Part shown: in pieces, positions 52,578 to 61,231 of the stretch
Layout: each line of letters starts with the position of its first letter
How positions within the stretch are numbered: the first letter of the stretch is position 1
Source: JBFAPK01 sp040676675
Lineage (GTDB): Bacteria; Actinomycetota; Actinomycetes; Mycobacteriales; Micromonosporaceae
Direction: 5' to 3'
Length of the DNA stretch: 64,000 nt
Assembly (NCBI RefSeq): GCF_040676675.1
Contig: NZ_JBFAPK010000047.1
Coordinates: 1-64,000, forward strand
Translations under genes and position numbers: made by a program
The notes under the pieces: generated by a model
What the model was told of the DNA's origin: nothing
The model's database searches: none
The model's input: only the letters and a program-made list of their open reading frames with translations

Positions 52578-52591
52578 CTGACTTTCGTCAG
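52578..52591. promoter_or_regulatory. Palindrome ctgactttcgtcag upstream of the ABC operon
   Basis: Perfect CTGAC-N4-GTCAG dyad 91 bases before the ATPase start. The near-identical copy at 45662 precedes the kinase/regulator operon. Confidence 0.65.
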
Positions 52592-52661
52592 GTCCTCGCG
52601 CGCCTACGGGCACCCGGCCCGCAGCCGCTCAGAAGGGCCACCAGCCGGGTGGGAGCGTCCG

Positions 52662-52815
52662 TCAGTCTGTCTTCGACCCGGTGCGCCGGGCGTAGGCGCG
52701 GGCGGCGCGGGCGCGGTCGCCGCAGCGGGTCGAGCACCAGTGGCCGCGGCCACGGCGCAGCAGGTAGCGATTGCAGGGGGTGGAATCGCAGGCCGTCAGG
52801 GATGCGACCTCGCGC
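52662..52815 (-). pseudogene. CGNR zinc-finger protein, C-terminal remnant
   Basis: The minus strand reads 'CDSTPCNRYLLRRGRGHWCS' followed by TRCGDRARAARAYARR and a stop at 52662, i.e. the C-terminal CGNR zinc finger of ABATE-type regulators. No matching N-terminal domain follows upstream; sequence switches to an MFS gene remnant on the other strand near 52800. The 5' limit is approximate. Confidence 0.6.
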
Positions 52816-53561
52816 ACGCCCTCGGCATCCCCCGCCTGGCCGGCCCGTTCCTTCTCGCCGGCGCCGCCTACGCGATGGCCGCTCTGGTCCTGGCCATCTG
52901 GCTGCGCCCCGACCCGCTGCTGCTGGCCCGCACCCTGGAAGCGGGGAGCGCCGTCGCGGCGCACGCGCAGCCGGACAATGCCGGCGCCCAGCCGCGCCCG
53001 ACGGTCGAGAGGGGCCGCTCCGGCGTGCTGGTCGGCGCACTGGTCATGGTGCTCACCCAACTGGTCATGGTCGCGATCATGACCATGACGCCCGTCCAGA
53101 TGCACGACCACGGCGCCAGCGCCGCCGCCTCCGGCCTCGTCATCGCCATCCACATCGGCGCGATGTATCTGCCCTCGCCCCTGACCGGCTGGCTCGTCGA
53201 CCGCTACGGCCGCCCCGCGGTCGCCGCCGCCTCCGGGGTGACCCTGCTGGCCGCCGGAACCGTTGCCGCCAGCGCCCCCGGCGGCTCGATCGCCCCGCTC
53301 GCGGTGGCTCTCGCGTTGCTGGGCCTGGGCTGGAACTTCGGCCTCGTCAGCGGTACCGCGATCATCACCGACGCCGTCCCGCTGGCCATCCGCGCCAAGA
53401 CCCAGGGCTTGGTCGACGTCTCCATCGCCGTCGCCGGTGCCACGGGCGGTATGGCCTCGGGGCTCGTCGTCGCCGTTGCCGGCTACCCCCTCCTGGCCAT
53501 CGGCGGTGGGCTCCTGGCGCTGGCCATCGTGCCGGCGATCGTCGCCGCGCGCGGCCGGTGA
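52800..53561 (+). pseudogene. MFS transporter, 5'-truncated
   Basis: The plus strand reads 'GIPRLAGPFLLAGAAYAMAA' and continues through about seven membrane segments to 'AIVPAIVAARGR'. This corresponds to transmembrane helix 6 onward of a 12-helix MFS protein ('GWLVDRYGRPAVA' is the loop 8-9 signature); helices 1-5 are missing. An in-frame ATG at 52740 exists but its first 20 residues are antisense to the CGNR remnant. Probably non-functional. Confidence 0.65.
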
Positions 53562-53624
53562 GCGGCGCCCCGGTCGGCGTCCGGGGTGCGCGATGACCAA
53601 CGTTCGAGAGGTACTTCGATCCGG

Positions 53625-54818
53625 CTAGGCGGGGACGGCTGCCGGCGCGTCGCGGCGGATCACGAAGGCGTCGGGCATCCGGAACGAGAGGTTGTCCGGG
53701 CACCAGGGCGGGCGTACCACGGTGGCCCCGGCCAGCAGCGGCGCGGCCAGCTCGACCACCACCGCGGCCTCCATCCGGGAGAGCTGGGCGCCGACGCAGC
53801 GGTGCGCCCCGGCGCCGAAGGCCAGGTGCCGTCGGGAACCCGGCTGCCCGGGACGGAACTCGTCGGGGGCCGCCACCACCGCCGGGTCGCGCCCGGCGTG
53901 GGCCAGCCAGAGTACGACGCTGGTGCCGCGGGGCACCTCGGTGTCGCCGAGCGTGGTGTCGACGGCCGCGACCCGGCGCCAGGTGACGATCGGCGGCTCC
54001 ACCCGCAGCCCCTCCTCGACCACGTCGGCGACCTCGATCCGCCCCGAGCGCAGCCCGTCCAGCACCGCCGGCTCCCCGGCGAGCCGGTGCAGCAGCAGGG
54101 TGAGGAACTGCGACGTGGTCTCCTGCCCGGCCACCAGCAGGAAGAAGAGCGCCCCGACCACCACGTCCGGACGGTGACCGGCGGTACGCAGCGCCGCGGC
54201 CAGTCCCGGCCCGGTCGTCGCGAACTCCCGCAGCACGGCGTGGAAGCGGCCGACGGTACCGGCCAGGGCGCGCTGCCGCTCGGCGTCGACCGGCGCCCAG
54301 AACAGCTCCAACGCCGCCCGGGTGAACTCCTTCACCGTCGCCACCCCGGCGTCCGGCAGGTCGACCAGCCGGGCCAGGACCAGCAGCGGCAGGTCGGCGG
54401 CGAGCTCGGCGTACAGGTCGACGGGCTCGCCGGCGTCGAGCGCCGCGGCGAGCCGGTCCACCCGCGCCCGGACCATCCCGGCCAGCCAGGGGCGCTGCCG
54501 CTCGACCCGGTGCGGGTGCAGCGCCTCGGCGACGATGGCGCGGATTTCCGGATGGCTCGCGCCGCCGTTGTTGGCCAGCGTCGGCGGCAGTCGGAAGCCG
54601 TGCTCGGCCAGCACCCGCAGCGCGGTGACCGGCATCGGCGTCACCGCGTCGAGCGCGTTGTCGGGGCGGAAGGTGTGCGGGTCGGCGAGCACCCGCCGGA
54701 CCAGCGCGTGTCGGGTCACCACCACGTGGTCGACGCCGACGTGGTCGGTCACCCGGACCGCGTCCGGCCACCGCCGCCCCTGCGGGTCGGCCCCCTTCTC
54801 CCAACTGCGGAACAGCAC
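53625..54818 (-). CDS. Cytochrome P450
   Basis: A 397-residue bacterial class I P450. The heme Cys is in 'FGAGAHRCVGAQLSRME' near residue 338; the I-helix reads 'LLVAGQETTSQF' near 232 and the ExxR motif is 'EEGLRVEPP'. It needs a ferredoxin and reductase that are not encoded here. It starts 10 bases after the methyltransferase stop, so both are one transcript. Substrate unknown. Confidence 0.92.
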   Translation of the reverse strand: MLFRSWEKGADPQGRRWPDAVRVTDHVGVDHVVVTRHALVRRVLADPHTFRPDNALDAVTPMPVTALRVLAEHGFRLPPTLANNGGASHPEIRAIVAEALHPHRVERQRPWLAGMVRARVDRLAAALDAGEPVDLYAELAADLPLLVLARLVDLPDAGVATVKEFTRAALELFWAPVDAERQRALAGTVGRFHAVLREFATTGPGLAAALRTAGHRPDVVVGALFFLLVAGQETTSQFLTLLLHRLAGEPAVLDGLRSGRIEVADVVEEGLRVEPPIVTWRRVAAVDTTLGDTEVPRGTSVVLWLAHAGRDPAVVAAPDEFRPGQPGSRRHLAFGAGAHRCVGAQLSRMEAAVVVELAAPLLAGATVVRPPWCPDNLSFRMPDAFVIRRDAPAAVPA

Positions 54819-54827
54819 GGCGACACG

Positions 54828-55496
54828 CTACCCGCGGTCGGTCCGGCGGTCGGGCGCCAGCTCCCAGACGGTGGTGTGCTTGACCCGTACGCTCTCCAGC
54901 GCGGGCGGGACCGGGACGTCGTACTCGGCGAGCCGCCGGAAGCGGTCGCGGGGCAGGAAGGCGCGGCCCGGGTCGCCGACCAGCACCCGGGCGCCGCCGC
55001 GCGCCGCGCGCAGCAGGAACCGAAGCATCCGGTTGGCCATCGCCTGGCTGTAGAAGACGTCCCCGGCCAGGACGAGGTCGGCGTCACCGGCGTCGCCGTC
55101 GAGGATGTCGCCGAGCTCCACCCTGACCGGTACCTCGTTGGCGGCCGCGTTGATCTCGATGGCGGCCACGGCCCGGGGATCGATCTCCACCGCCCGTACG
55201 GTCGCCGCGCCGACCCGGCCGGCGGCGATGGCGACCAGGCCGGAGCCGGCGGCCAGGTCGAGCACCCGGCGACCGGCCGCCACCTCGGGGTGGTCCAGCA
55301 GGTAGCGGGCGAGCGCCTGCCCGCCGGCCCAGGCGAAGGCCCAGAACGGGGGCGGCTGGTCGCTGCGGAACTCGCCCTCGGTCAGCTCCCAGAGGCCGAT
55401 CGGTTCGTCGGCCTGGTGCAGCCGCACCTCCGGTACGAAGGCCACCGGCGCGAGCCGGGCGTGCAGGCGGACGAAGGCCGCCGAGGTCTCGGACAC
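54828..55496 (-). CDS. Class I methyltransferase of the ETFB-lysine type
   Basis: A 222-residue SAM-dependent methyltransferase. Motif I 'VLDLAAGSGLVAIAAGRVGA' and the post-I acidic 'AVEIDPRA' are intact. The 'DLVLAGDVFYSQ' motif (DxxY type) and the end 'VKHTTVWEL' match the protein-lysine methyltransferase group that includes bacterial ETFB methyltransferases. GTG 55496 is the start. Co-transcribed with the downstream P450. Confidence 0.82.
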   Translation of the reverse strand: MSETSAAFVRLHARLAPVAFVPEVRLHQADEPIGLWELTEGEFRSDQPPPFWAFAWAGGQALARYLLDHPEVAAGRRVLDLAAGSGLVAIAAGRVGAATVRAVEIDPRAVAAIEINAAANEVPVRVELGDILDGDAGDADLVLAGDVFYSQAMANRMLRFLLRAARGGARVLVGDPGRAFLPRDRFRRLAEYDVPVPPALESVRVKHTTVWELAPDRRTDRG

Positions 55497-55685
55497 CAGC
55501 CCGATTCTGCCGGTTGCCGGAAATGACCCCGGAACGGGGGACTCGTGTCCGGTTCACTACCCTCGGTGAAAACACCCGGAATCATTCGCGAAAGGTGCGG
55601 AGAAGCCACCCTTACGCGCCGCGCCGGCTGGCAATAGCGTTGCCGGGGACCGATTTCGTCGATCGAAACGAGGCGGTGGATACGG

Positions 55686-56696
55686 GTGTGGCGGACTCTG
55701 GCCCGACGGGGGGCGGCGCTTCTCTGTCTGCTCGGCGGCCCGGCGGTGGCCCTGGTTCCGGCCGGCCCGGCGGGAGCGGCCCCGGTCCCCGCGGCGGCGC
55801 TCGCCCCCGGTTTCCGCGTCGAACTGACCGACCTGCCGGGGCGGCTCAACCCCGGCGCGGCGCCCGCCACGATCGCCGCGGTGGTCTCCCGCACCGGCGG
55901 CGGTGACTGCCTGAAGGTGCGCTGGTCGCTGCTGCTGCGGGTCCGCGACGCCCGGCTGGACCAGGTACGCGTCGACCGGGTCGAGGAGACCGGCTCCTTC
56001 CCCGTCCAGGTGCGTGGCGAGAACGGGGCGGCCCGGATCACGGACGTGCAGCCCGACCCGGGCACGCTCTGCCGGGACCGTACCGTCACCGCCCGGTACC
56101 GCATCGCCGTCGACGCCGGGGTGGCGGGCGGTGAGCTGACCCTGACCGCCGAGGCGTACGACGAGAACTTCCGGCTGCTGGACCGGGCCTCGGCCGAGCG
56201 GCAGATCGGCGGCTTCCGGGCCGTCCCGCCGCAGACCCGCACGACCGGACCGGGCGCCGCCACGCCGACCGCGGCCCCGACCGTCGAGGACGAACCGACG
56301 GTGGCGCCCGAGGACGAGAGCACCGTGCCGCCCGAGAGCGAGGCGCCCGCGGCGGGCGGCGCCGCCGGCACCGGCACCGGCGCGGGCGGCGGCCGGGCGG
56401 ATCGGGCCTCCGCGACGGGCTCCTTCGGCGTCGTGCAGGCCGGCTTCATCCTCGGTGGGCTGCTGCTCTTCCTCGGCGTGGGACTGCTGCTGCGGCTGCG
56501 CCACCTGGTCCGCCCGGGTTCCCGGTCGGAGCCGGGGCTACCGGGACCGGCCGTGCCGGAGGTCGCCGTCTCGGGCGGTCCGAGCTGGCCGGGCGCCGCG
56601 ACGGGAGGCGCCGGCTGGGAGAGCATCTCCTCCGGCGGTACGGGCTGGACGCGTACCGGCCCGCGCTCCCGCCGTCGCCGCCGCGCCCGGGCCTGA
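55686..56696 (+). CDS. Exported membrane-anchored protein of unknown function
   Basis: A 336-residue protein: signal peptide ('LLCLLGGPAVALVPAGPAGA'), an about 140-residue beta-rich extracytoplasmic domain with two Cys pairs ('GGDCLKVRW', 'PGTLCRDRTV'), a Thr/Glu/Pro/Gly linker, a membrane segment ('VVQAGFILGGLLLFLGVGLL') and a basic cytoplasmic tail. This type I topology resembles surface proteins; no named domain recognised. Start GTG 55686 is tentative. Confidence 0.75.
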   Translation: MWRTLARRGAALLCLLGGPAVALVPAGPAGAAPVPAAALAPGFRVELTDLPGRLNPGAAPATIAAVVSRTGGGDCLKVRWSLLLRVRDARLDQVRVDRVEETGSFPVQVRGENGAARITDVQPDPGTLCRDRTVTARYRIAVDAGVAGGELTLTAEAYDENFRLLDRASAERQIGGFRAVPPQTRTTGPGAATPTAAPTVEDEPTVAPEDESTVPPESEAPAAGGAAGTGTGAGGGRADRASATGSFGVVQAGFILGGLLLFLGVGLLLRLRHLVRPGSRSEPGLPGPAVPEVAVSGGPSWPGAATGGAGWESISSGGTGWTRTGPRSRRRRRARA

Positions 56697-56746
56697 CCGC
56701 GTACCTCCGGGGCCGCGTCCGTGGCGGGGGAGCGTCGCCGGCCGGC

Positions 56747-57757
56747 TCAGCCCGGCCGGCGGGCGTCCGGGGTGGCCGCCGTCGGGCAGGTGCTGCCGGC
56801 GTAGCCGAAGAGCGAGTCGGCGGCGGACTGCCGGATGGACCGGTGCCGGAAGAGCGAGTCGGTACCGGCGATCGGCTCGGTGGCCAGCGGATCGGGGCGT
56901 ACCGGGCAGGCGTTGAGGCGGTCGAGCAGCCACACCCGCCGGCCGCCCGGGTCGGTGCCGACGCCGAACGAGAGCGTCAGCGCCGTCGTGCCGGTGTAGC
57001 GGGGTACCTCCGTCCCGCCGGGCGGCCGGGTGAGGCAGGCCGGCGTCGTCTCGACCACCCGGACCCGCACGACTGTGCTGCCGTCCGGCGCCGTCTTCAC
57101 CCGCAGTGACGCGGGCTGCGGCGTGACCTCGACCCGCTGCCAGTCGTCCCAGAAGCCCGCCGACGCGCCGGGGCCCGCCGACGCGCTCGCCGGGACGGCC
57201 GCCGACGGGCCGTCCGCCGTCGGCACGGCCCCGGTCGACGGGAAGACCGCGCAGTTGCGGGCGTGGCGGTTCAGCTCGCCGAGCGCGGCGGCGTACCGGT
57301 CGTCGCGGTGCAGCGCGCCGACGTACGGCGTGACGTTCCCACCGGGAAACTCGCCGCCCAGCAGCAGGAAGAGCCGATCCAGGTACGCGCCGACGAGTGC
57401 CGGACCCGGCGGGACCTCGTCCGTCGGGATCGTCAGCAGGTACCGCTGCCCGTTCGGGCAGAGGGCGGCGAACGCCGGCATGTTCCGTACCAGGGCGGCG
57501 GCGGAGACGGGATCGGCGCACGCTTGCTCGAAGGTGGCCCGGTCCCGCCGCTCCTGCTCCCGGTCCAGCGACGCCGCCCGGTCGTCGAGGTAGAGCGACA
57601 GTGGCGTGGCGAGCGCGACGAAGAGCGCGACGAGCGTCGCCGCCACCTTCGACCGGCCACGACCCCGGCCCGCCCCCTTGCGGGGGGCCTGGCCGGGGTC
57701 CGTGCCGCCGGTCCTCGCCGGGCCGGTCGGATCAGTGCCGTCGCCCGCCGCGTTCAT
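56747..57757 (-). CDS. Membrane-anchored protein of unknown function
   Basis: A 336-residue protein with a Lys/Arg/Gly-rich cytoplasmic head, one membrane segment (about 38-55, 'VAATLVALFVALATPLSLYL') and an extracytoplasmic domain of about 270 residues with several Cys. No family recognised. It converges with the preceding exported protein gene and is divergent from the leader/monooxygenase unit. Confidence 0.7.
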   Translation of the reverse strand: MNAAGDGTDPTGPARTGGTDPGQAPRKGAGRGRGRSKVAATLVALFVALATPLSLYLDDRAASLDREQERRDRATFEQACADPVSAAALVRNMPAFAALCPNGQRYLLTIPTDEVPPGPALVGAYLDRLFLLLGGEFPGGNVTPYVGALHRDDRYAAALGELNRHARNCAVFPSTGAVPTADGPSAAVPASASAGPGASAGFWDDWQRVEVTPQPASLRVKTAPDGSTVVRVRVVETTPACLTRPPGGTEVPRYTGTTALTLSFGVGTDPGGRRVWLLDRLNACPVRPDPLATEPIAGTDSLFRHRSIRQSAADSLFGYAGSTCPTAATPDARRPG

Positions 57758-57979
57758 CCCCGCCGACCTCCCGCGCTCGCCCTGGGGCCACCGTAGTAAG
57801 GGCCGGCAACGCCCCGGCGGTGCGCCGGTCCGCCCTTCGGACGAGCTACGGGCGCCTTCAGGACCTCGGCGCGATGCTCGACCAACCCGCGGCGGGAGGA
57901 GCGGTAAAGGACTGGACGGGACGCTGTTCGGACTTGTAGCTTGCGGCTGACCGTGACACGGCCCGAGGAGGTGAGACCC

Positions 57980-58039
57980 ATGAACGCTGTACCGATGTGG
58001 GTGCTCCCCCTCCCCGTCACGGCCGGGCGATTGACGTAG
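57980..58039 (+). CDS. 19-residue leader peptide upstream of the rifampicin monooxygenase
   Basis: ATG 57980 follows a very strong ribosome site (gaggaggtga) and encodes MNAVPMWVLPLPVTAGRLT then stop; the monooxygenase ATG lies 51 bases further. The RBS is better than that of the main gene. Placement is typical of regulatory leader ORFs before resistance genes, but regulation is inference. Confidence 0.5.
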   Translation: MNAVPMWVLPLPVTAGRLT

Positions 58040-58089
58040 GTGTCGCCGGGAGCGCCGCGCCAACAGGGCACTCCCGGAAGGAAACACCC

Positions 58090-59637
58090 ATGCACTCTCC
58101 GCGGTTTCCCGCCGAGCCGTCGTCGAACGGTACGGTCGGGCGCGACTCCACCCCGGCCGACGTCCCGGGACTCCCGTCGCCGGTCCCCGTCGCCGGTCGC
58201 CCGCCCGTCGTGTTCGACGTGATCATTGCCGGGTGCGGGCCGACCGGCGCGGTGCTCGCCGCCGAACTGCGGCTGCACGGCGTGCGGGTACTGGTCCTGG
58301 AGAAGGAGACCGAGCCCGTCTCGTTCGTCCGCATCGTCGGTCTGCACGTCCGCAGCATCGAGCTGATGGCGATGCGCGGGCTGCTGGAGCGCATCCTCGA
58401 ACGCGGAAGACGGCGCCCGGCCGGCGGCTTCTTCGCGGCCATCGACAAACCCGCGCCCGAGGGCCTGGACTCCGCGCACGCCTATCTGCTGGGCATCCCG
58501 CAGCCGGTCCTCGTCCACCTGCTCGAAGAGCACGCGGTCGAGCTGGGCGCGCGGGTCCGGCGGGGCTGTGCGGTGGCCGACTTCGAGCAGGACGACGACG
58601 GTGTGACCGTCGAACTGGCCGACGGGGAACGGCTGCGTGCGCGCTATCTCGTCGGCTGCGACGGCGCGCGCAGTACGGCGCGCAAACGGCTCGGCGTCGG
58701 CTTCCCCGGCGAGCCCTCGCGGACCGAGACGCTGATGGGCGAGATGGAGGTGGGCGTACCGCCGGAGGAGGTCGCGGCCAAGGTGACCGCGCTCCGCGAG
58801 ACCGACCGGCGATTCAGCCTCGGGCCCGCGGGCGCCGGGGTCTACCGCGTCGTGGTCCCCGCCGCGGGAGTCAGCGGTCGTGCGGCACCGCCCCCCACCC
58901 TCGAGGATTTCAGACAACGGTTGCGTACCGTCGCCGGCACCGATTTCGGCGTGCACTCGCCGCGCTGGATGTCCCGCTTCGGGGATGCCACCCGGCTGGC
59001 GGAGCGGTACCGGGTCGGGCGGGTACTGCTGGCCGGCGACGCGGCGCACATCCATCCACCCATCGGCGGACAGGGCCTCAACCTGGGCGTCCAGGACGCG
59101 TTCAACCTCGGCTGGAAACTGGCCGCGCAGGTCCGCGGCTGGGCGCCGGAACCGCTGCTGGACACGTACCAGGCCGAACGCCGCCCGGTCGCCGAGGACG
59201 TGCTGGACAACACCCGTGCCCAGACGGAACTGCTCTCCACCGAGCCGGGCCCGCGGGCCGTACGCCGGCTGCTCGCCGAACTGATGGACTTCGACGAGGT
59301 GAACCGCTACCTGATCGGGAAGATCACCGCGATCGACGTCCGCTACGACTTCGGCGCGGGCCCCGACCTGCTCGGCCGCCGCCTGCGCGACATCGACGTG
59401 CGGCAGGGCCGCCTCTACGGTCTGCTGCATCGCGGGCGCGGCCTGCTGCTGGACCGCACCGAACGCCTCACCGTCGGCGGCTGGTCGGACCGGGTCGACC
59501 ACCTCGCGGATCCCACTGCGGTATTGGATGTTCCGTGCGTGCTGCTCCGCCCCGACGGCCACGTCGCCTGGATCGGCGACGATCAGCAGGACCTGGACGA
59601 CCACCTCTCCCGCTGGTTCGGCCGGCCCGCCGGATAA
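58090..59637 (+). CDS. rox: Rifampicin monooxygenase-like FAD hydroxylase
   Basis: A 515-residue class A flavoprotein monooxygenase. The FAD-binding 'IIAGCGPTGAVLAAEL' is at residues 46-61, 'ARYLVGCDGARSTARKRLG' follows, and 'VLLAGDAAHIHPPIGGQGLN' lies near 316. Extended stretches such as 'TDFGVHSPRWMSRFGDATRL' match my memory of Rox enzymes, which hydroxylate and linearise rifamycins. It has an about 40-residue N-terminal extension relative to Rox, so a later start is possible. Rifamycin specificity is inferred. Confidence 0.82.
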   Translation: MHSPRFPAEPSSNGTVGRDSTPADVPGLPSPVPVAGRPPVVFDVIIAGCGPTGAVLAAELRLHGVRVLVLEKETEPVSFVRIVGLHVRSIELMAMRGLLERILERGRRRPAGGFFAAIDKPAPEGLDSAHAYLLGIPQPVLVHLLEEHAVELGARVRRGCAVADFEQDDDGVTVELADGERLRARYLVGCDGARSTARKRLGVGFPGEPSRTETLMGEMEVGVPPEEVAAKVTALRETDRRFSLGPAGAGVYRVVVPAAGVSGRAAPPPTLEDFRQRLRTVAGTDFGVHSPRWMSRFGDATRLAERYRVGRVLLAGDAAHIHPPIGGQGLNLGVQDAFNLGWKLAAQVRGWAPEPLLDTYQAERRPVAEDVLDNTRAQTELLSTEPGPRAVRRLLAELMDFDEVNRYLIGKITAIDVRYDFGAGPDLLGRRLRDIDVRQGRLYGLLHRGRGLLLDRTERLTVGGWSDRVDHLADPTAVLDVPCVLLRPDGHVAWIGDDQQDLDDHLSRWFGRPAG

Positions 59638-59777
59638 CTCGGCCTGGGCAACCGAGGGTGCCGGTGTCGGTAGCCGGTCGTGTGCCGCCCGGCACGACCG
59701 GGGCGCGGGCGCGTGGCCGGCGTCCGGCACCTCGGTGACAGCCCGCTACCCGCCAGAGACCTCCGCGCCCGCGTCTC

Positions 59778-60419
59778 TCACCCGGCCAGGTGCCGTACGA
59801 GGCGCCGCATCTGTTCCGCGTAGCGGGCCTCGAAGCCGGGCGCGGAGGTGTCGATCCCCATCCGCCTGGCCACCTGCGGCAGGACGACCGGCGCCGCGAT
59901 GGCGGCCGTCATGGCCAGCAGCAGCAGGGCCGGGTCGAGATCGGGCGCGATCTCGCCGGTCTCCTGCCGGCGTCGGAGGTCGGCCACGTCCGGGGGCTCG
60001 GACGGCGTCCCGGATTCGCCCGGCTCCCGGGCCGCCGACGCCGGCGGGGCGTCCTCGCCCCGGTCGGTGAGGCCGTCCCAGATCAGCAGGCGGAGCAGTC
60101 GTGGGTCGCCCAGGGTCGCGTGCACGTACTCGCCGACGAGCGTCTCGAACGGCATGTCGGGGCCGCCGAGCGCAGCCTCCTGGTCCAGCCAGGACTGCTC
60201 CAGCGCCCGGTACAGCCCCTCCTTGCCGCCGAAGTAGTACGGGATGAGCTGCTTGTTGACCCCGGCCCGGTCGGCGATGTCCTGCACCCGCGCGCCCGCG
60301 TAACCCTTGGCGGCGAACTCGTCCAACGCGGCGGCCAGCAACTGCTGGCGGGATCGCTCCGCGTCGCGGAGGCGCTGATCCGGTTCGGGTGCCCGCCGGG
60401 GGGACCGCTGCTGACTCAC
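59778..60419 (-). CDS. TetR-family regulator
   Basis: A 213-residue TetR/AcrR regulator: N-terminal HTH ('LLAAALDEFAAKGYAGARVQ', 'AGVNKQLIPYYFGGKEGLYR') and a variable ligand domain. GTG 60419 is the start. It diverges from a membrane-protein gene across a 75-base region holding a clear inverted repeat, and is convergent with rox. Confidence 0.9.
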   Translation of the reverse strand: MSQQRSPRRAPEPDQRLRDAERSRQQLLAAALDEFAAKGYAGARVQDIADRAGVNKQLIPYYFGGKEGLYRALEQSWLDQEAALGGPDMPFETLVGEYVHATLGDPRLLRLLIWDGLTDRGEDAPPASAAREPGESGTPSEPPDVADLRRRQETGEIAPDLDPALLLLAMTAAIAAPVVLPQVARRMGIDTSAPGFEARYAEQMRRLVRHLAG

Positions 60420-60461
60420 CGGCCAACTCTAACAGCAGAATATTTAGTCATCCTGTTGGTT

Positions 60462-60491
60462 GACAGTGTCTAACGTCAGGATGACACTGTC
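60462..60491. promoter_or_regulatory. TetR operator candidate
   Basis: Arms gacagtgtc (60462-60470) and gacactgtc (60483-60491), perfect 9-bp inverted repeat with a 12-base spacer in the divergent promoter, expected to control both genes. Confidence 0.7.
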
Positions 60492-60494
60492 GGC

Positions 60495-61199
60495 ATGACT
60501 GATCGAGCTCCCGCGACATCGTCCGAGCCGCGCCGGCGCGGTACCGGACATCGACTGTCACCACTGGTCATCCCGCTGTTGAGCACCGCGTTCGGCGCGG
60601 TCTCCGGGGTGACGATCGACGCGATCCTGCCCATGACCGCCTTCGGGCTGATCTGGGGAATCGCGGCGGCCGCCGTCGCCCCCCGACTAACGCGGTGGGG
60701 CGAACGCGCCCCCGGCCGTGCCGACCTGCCGCTCTGGCTCGCCGTGGCGCTCGCGTTCGTCGTGCTCGGTGCCGGGCTGCTCGGCAACATCCTGGCCACC
60801 ACGCCGCAGGCCCAGCTCGACCTGCTCCAGCGGGACGCGTTCGGGCCCTTTTTCTACGCCATCCACGGCCCGTTCGAGTGGGCGCTGATGCCCCTGCTTG
60901 TGATGGTCAACTGGCGCCGACCGGGCCGCCGGTGGCCACTGGTCGCCGCCGCCGTCGCCTTCTACGCGGGGCGGACCGCCAGCGCCCTGTACTTCGCGCC
61001 GCACGCGCTGAGCTGGGCCGGCGACCCGATGTCGGCGGACCTCGACGAGGTGCGGCGCTGGACCGACCTCAACTGGTTCAGGATCGTCCTGCAGGACACG
61101 CTGACGGCGGTCCTGCTGCTCCTGGCCGCCACGCGGTCCGGCCCGCGCGCCCTCCCCGTCGATCATGAAGTTGTGGCCCCGGCGAAAGCCGCGAACTAG
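60495..61199 (+). CDS. Unknown integral membrane protein
   Basis: A 234-residue protein with five to six membrane segments ('LSPLVIPLLSTAFGAVSGVT', 'LWLAVALAFVVLGAGLLGNI'). No family recognised. It is probably controlled by the divergent TetR regulator. Its last about 15 residues ('LPVDHEVVAPAKAAN') are translated from a family B repeat, which also supplies the stop codon. Confidence 0.75.
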   Translation: MTDRAPATSSEPRRRGTGHRLSPLVIPLLSTAFGAVSGVTIDAILPMTAFGLIWGIAAAAVAPRLTRWGERAPGRADLPLWLAVALAFVVLGAGLLGNILATTPQAQLDLLQRDAFGPFFYAIHGPFEWALMPLLVMVNWRRPGRRWPLVAAAVAFYAGRTASALYFAPHALSWAGDPMSADLDEVRRWTDLNWFRIVLQDTLTAVLLLLAATRSGPRALPVDHEVVAPAKAAN

Positions 61200-61231
61200 T
61201 GCCTATCGGCGGCCACATCTCCATGATCGGC
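61157..61231. repeat. Family B palindromic repeat, copy 3
   Basis: Arms near 61157-61178 and 61211-61231 (core gatcatgaagttgtggcc / ggccacatctccatgatc). It overlaps the 3' ends of two convergent genes. Confidence 0.82.

Noticed and set aside
57936..57955. A complete rifamycin-associated element upstream of rox
   Set aside because: Only one half (gcttgcggc) matches what I remember of the element; the second half does not form the expected palindrome, so it is mentioned in a finding but not called as a feature.
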